This document shows, in pieces, positions 59,590-64,000 of a DNA stretch of 64,000 nt (the first letter of the stretch is position 1; every line of letters starts with the position of its first letter). Position numbers and translations under genes: made by a program. The stretch comes from Mesorhizobium sp. L-8-3. Its GTDB lineage: Bacteria > Pseudomonadota > Alphaproteobacteria > Rhizobiales > Rhizobiaceae. The stretch covers positions 4,031,501-4,095,500 of the forward strand of contig NZ_AP023262.1 of NCBI RefSeq assembly GCF_016756615.1, in the 5' to 3' direction. Below the pieces are notes generated by a model. The model was not told the DNA's origin. It made no database searches and saw only the letters and a list, made by a program, of their open reading frames with translations.

Positions 59590-60472
59590 CAGCCAGGGCA
59601 GGGCGTTCCGACGCACGGAGCGCTCCAGGCGTCCTGCCGGTCTGCTTGCGGAAGAAGCGGTTGAAATAGGCCGGATCCGAGAAGCCGAGGCTGTAGGCGA
59701 TGCCCTGCACCGGTGTCGGCGTGAAGATCAGGTCGCGGGTCGCGGCCTCGACAAGGCGTGCATTGACGAGCGCCTGCACGCTACCGCCGGTTCCGGCCCG
59801 GCAGATGCGGTTGAGATGAGCGTCCGACAGGCCGAGCTCCGCGGCATAGAAGCTCACCGGGCGACGCTCGCGGAAATGCGCGGCGACGAGATCATAGAGC
59901 GCGGCGATCCGGCTGGCGTCGCGTTCGTTGGGATGTTCGCGTGCCAGTGCCGGCCCGTCGGCCCGCATGAGCGCCACGATCAGCCCGGCGACCAGTGCCT
60001 CGAGCAGCACCATGCGGCCGGCCCCATGGCCGTCGAGCTCGGCGTGGATTCGCGCGATGGTGTCGACGACGTCGCGGGCTGGTGCCGTATCGGAGGCGAG
60101 CCGGATGAGGCGAGCCTTGTCCGCGAAAGCCGTGATCGCGGTGCTGGAGCGCATCGGTGCCGTCAGGCGGTCGCTCAGCGCGGTGAGGACAAAACCCTCG
60201 ATGTCCCTCGAGAAACGGAAGCCGTGCACCTCCCCGGGTGGGACGAAGATCGCCGTGGAATGCTCGAACGGCCGGTAGCGGCCATTGACCAAGGCTTCGC
60301 CCGAGCCGCTCGAAATGTGCAAAACCTGGAAGAAGGTCTCATGGCGGTGAGGACGGATCTCCCAGCCATGCAGCCGGCTCCGCTCCGGAATCGTCTCGCA
60401 GTGCAGCCACAGACCGGCGGTTTCGTTGCGGGATTCGCCGTAGAGGCGGAATGTCGGGATGCTGCTTCTCAA
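59582..60472 (-). CDS. pobR: AraC-family activator, PobR-like
   Basis: 296-residue regulator. A cupin-like AraC sensor (HETFFQVLHISSGSGEALVN near 43; FVPPGEVHGFRF near 76) precedes the C-terminal double helix-turn-helix (FYAAELGLSDAHLNRICRAG near 210 and GIAYSLGFSDPAYFNRFFRK near 257). Its divergent orientation to pobA identifies it as the likely 4-hydroxybenzoate-responsive activator; rhizobial PobR is of the AraC type, unlike the IclR-type PobR of Acinetobacter. Start ATG 60472, 136 bp from pobA. Confidence 0.85.
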   Translation of the reverse strand: MRSSIPTFRLYGESRNETAGLWLHCETIPERSRLHGWEIRPHRHETFFQVLHISSGSGEALVNGRYRPFEHSTAIFVPPGEVHGFRFSRDIEGFVLTALSDRLTAPMRSSTAITAFADKARLIRLASDTAPARDVVDTIARIHAELDGHGAGRMVLLEALVAGLIVALMRADGPALAREHPNERDASRIAALYDLVAAHFRERRPVSFYAAELGLSDAHLNRICRAGTGGSVQALVNARLVEAATRDLIFTPTPVQGIAYSLGFSDPAYFNRFFRKQTGRTPGALRASERPALAAT

Positions 60473-60557
60473 CGGCCTGGTCCGGTTCGATGATCGGATT
60501 GTGCAAGAGAGTGCCGGGAATGTCTATTGGCGGCACGGCGATGCAGGCGCATCCTGA

Positions 60558-62698
<2,141 letters not shown>

Positions 62699-62800
62699 GA
62701 CGGAAAATCATACCACAATGATTATGAATATCGCGAAAAACAGTATTTTTCTTAACTGATGCAGCGTGTTTCACTCGGCTGCACGACGAGGAGAAGACGG
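62699..62800. promoter_or_regulatory. pcaQ-pcaC divergent control region
   Basis: This 102-bp gap is AT-rich relative to its surroundings. It holds an imperfect dyad of LysR type, TCATACCACAATGA (near 62709-62722, T-N12-A). The known PcaQ box ATAACC-N4-GGTTAA is not present as such, so the dyad is only a candidate. GAGGAG (62788-62793) is the pcaC ribosome site. Confidence 0.4.
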
Positions 62801-63208
62801 ATGGACGAGGCAGGAAAATCGGAACGCTACCGCGAGGGGATGGAGACCCGCCGGGCGGTTCTGGGTGCGGCCCACGTCGACAGGGCGCAGGCCGCGAAGA
62901 CCGCGTTCGACGAGCCTTTCCAGGATCTGATCACCGAGGCCGCATGGGGCCATGTCTGGTCTCGGCCCAACTGGACCAAACGCGAGCGCTCGATGGTGAC
63001 GATCGCGCTTCTGGCGGCACTCGGCCACCATGACGAGGTGGCGATGCATGTGCGGGCGACCGCCAATACCGGCGCGACGCCGGATGATATTCGCGAGGCG
63101 CTGCTTCATGTGGCAATCTATGCCGGTGTGCCGGCGGCCAATCATGCGATAAAGGTTGCCAGGCAGGCGCTCGCCGAGGTGGCGGACGAGAGTGCCGGCG
63201 GTCGTTGA
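62801..63208 (+). CDS. pcaC: 4-Carboxymuconolactone decarboxylase
   Basis: 135-residue AhpD-like alpha-helical protein. It decarboxylates gamma-carboxymuconolactone to beta-ketoadipate enol-lactone. Motifs: TRRAVLGAAHVDRAQAAKTA near 17, FQDLITEAAWGHVWSRP near 40 and LGHHDEVAMHVRATANTGAT near 75; AIYAGVPAANHAIKVA closes the family pattern. ATG 62801 has GAGGAG seven bases upstream. In S. meliloti the order is pcaD-C-H-G-B; here pcaD is not between pcaQ and pcaC. Confidence 0.94.
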   Translation: MDEAGKSERYREGMETRRAVLGAAHVDRAQAAKTAFDEPFQDLITEAAWGHVWSRPNWTKRERSMVTIALLAALGHHDEVAMHVRATANTGATPDDIREALLHVAIYAGVPAANHAIKVARQALAEVADESAGGR

Positions 63209-63241
63209 GATCGACGTAGAGTAGCTGACGGGAGGGAAATC

Positions 63242-63982
63242 ATGTCCAACCAGCGGCCCGAAACGGGTTCCTTCTTCCAGCGCGACCGCGACTGGCATCC
63301 GCCGGCCTATACGCCATGGTACAAGACCTCCGTCCTGCGCTCTCCGCAAAAGGCGCTGCTCTCGCTCGACAACACGATCAGCGAGATCACCGGCCCGGTC
63401 TTCGGCCACAATATGCTGGGCGAACTGGACGACGATCTGATCCACAATTTCGCCAGGCCGGGCGAAAGCGCCATCGGCGAACGCATCATCGTCTACGGCC
63501 GGGTTCTGGACGAGCGCGGCAAGGGCGTGCCGGGCGCGCTGCTCGAATTCTGGCAGGCCAATGCCGGCGGGCGCTACCGCCACAAGAAAGACCAGTATTT
63601 CGCGCCGCTCGACCCCAATTTCGGCGGCTGCGGCCGCACCGTCACCGGCGAGGACGGCTCATATACGTTCCGCACCATCAAGCCCGGTCCCTATCCTTGG
63701 CCGAACGGCGTCAACGACTGGCGCCCGGCCCATATCCATTTCTCGATCTTCGGCCACGGTTTCGCGCAGCGGCTGATCACGCAGATGTATTTCGAGGGCG
63801 ACCCGCTGATCTGGAAGTGCCCGATCGTGCGCACCATACCGAGCCGCGAGGCGATCGAGGCGCTGATCGCGCCGCTCGACATGGAAGCCACCATTCCCAT
63901 GGATGCGCGGGCCTACAAGTTCGATATCGTGCTGCGCGGCCGCCGTTCGACGCTGTTCGAGAACCGCCTGGAGGGGAACTGA
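63242..63982 (+). CDS. pcaH: Protocatechuate 3,4-dioxygenase beta subunit
   Basis: 246-residue iron subunit of the intradiol dioxygenase that opens protocatechuate to beta-carboxymuconate. The Fe(III) ligands are visible as Y112 (GGRYRHKK), Y151 (PGPYPWPN), H164 and H166 (RPAHIHFSI), each four residues later than in Pseudomonas putida PcaH. GAGGGAAATC precedes ATG 63242. The stop overlaps the pcaG start (ATGA). Confidence 0.96.
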   Translation: MSNQRPETGSFFQRDRDWHPPAYTPWYKTSVLRSPQKALLSLDNTISEITGPVFGHNMLGELDDDLIHNFARPGESAIGERIIVYGRVLDERGKGVPGALLEFWQANAGGRYRHKKDQYFAPLDPNFGGCGRTVTGEDGSYTFRTIKPGPYPWPNGVNDWRPAHIHFSIFGHGFAQRLITQMYFEGDPLIWKCPIVRTIPSREAIEALIAPLDMEATIPMDARAYKFDIVLRGRRSTLFENRLEGN

Positions 63983-64000
63983 TGGTGCAATCGCTCAACC
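63982..64000 (+). CDS. pcaG: Protocatechuate 3,4-dioxygenase alpha subunit (first codons only)
   Basis: The window ends after six codons (MVQSLN). The ATG at 63982 overlaps the pcaH stop, and GAGGGG lies seven bases upstream. Identification rests on gene order, since pcaG follows pcaH in nearly all pca operons, and on the fitting MVQxL start. Confidence 0.75.

Overview
The window is GC-rich chromosomal DNA of an alphaproteobacterium, most likely Hyphomicrobiales/Rhizobiales close to Mesorhizobium or Aminobacter (Phyllobacteriaceae). This placement is an inference from gene content: a rhizobial-type pcaQ/pca locus, preTA with rutR, twin-arginine ABC binding proteins, a C-terminal domain otherwise typical of rhizobial NuoE, and short palindromic repeats of rhizobial type. 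No rRNA, tRNA or CRISPR array was seen.

Layout. 1-4778: the 3' part of tamB, carrying a large internal tandem duplication. 5097-12142: a peptide-type ABC importer (binding protein, two permeases, one double-ATPase polypeptide) whose ATPase ends in a NuoE-like helix-hairpin-helix tail. 12401-14074: an IS1182-family element in the centre of a palindrome. 14364-16305: decaying DNA, namely an MsbA-like exporter with an in-frame TAG and the relic of a lytic transglycosylase tail. 16534-19106: a Baeyer-Villiger-type monooxygenase convergent with an AraC regulator. 19357-26204: a minus-strand array encoding an exported DUF3604 protein, an unknown exported protein, a PpiC foldase and three HupE/UreJ-type membrane proteins. 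26261-32662: a DUF1254/DUF1214 neighbourhood with one broken and one intact copy, two homologous small exported proteins, an outer-membrane protein and a membrane-anchored regulator-like TPR protein. 32663-42302: assorted envelope genes (beta-barrel, DUF900 lipoprotein, transglycosylase lipoprotein, HlyD pair), an MttB-family protein and a Tat-exported sulfatase.

42744-58971 holds a nearly complete reductive pyrimidine catabolic locus: preT and preA (dihydropyrimidine dehydrogenase), hydA (dihydropyrimidinase), an M20 N-carbamoyl-beta-alanine amidohydrolase, an omega-amino acid:pyruvate aminotransferase, a RutR-like regulator and a NMT1/THI5-type ABC importer. RutR-like operators lie in front of preT and between rutR and the aminotransferase gene, so the two halves probably form one regulon even though an ISAzo13-family element, a deaminase gene and a tacAT toxin-antitoxin pair separate them. 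A DUF559 gene and an 80-bp perfect inverted repeat sit inside the importer operon.

59146-64000 starts with a CHRD protein and continues with protocatechuate-pathway genes: pobR, pobA, pcaQ, pcaC, pcaH and the first codons of pcaG. 4-Hydroxybenzoate is hydroxylated by PobA to protocatechuate, which PcaHG cleaves and PcaC carries further.
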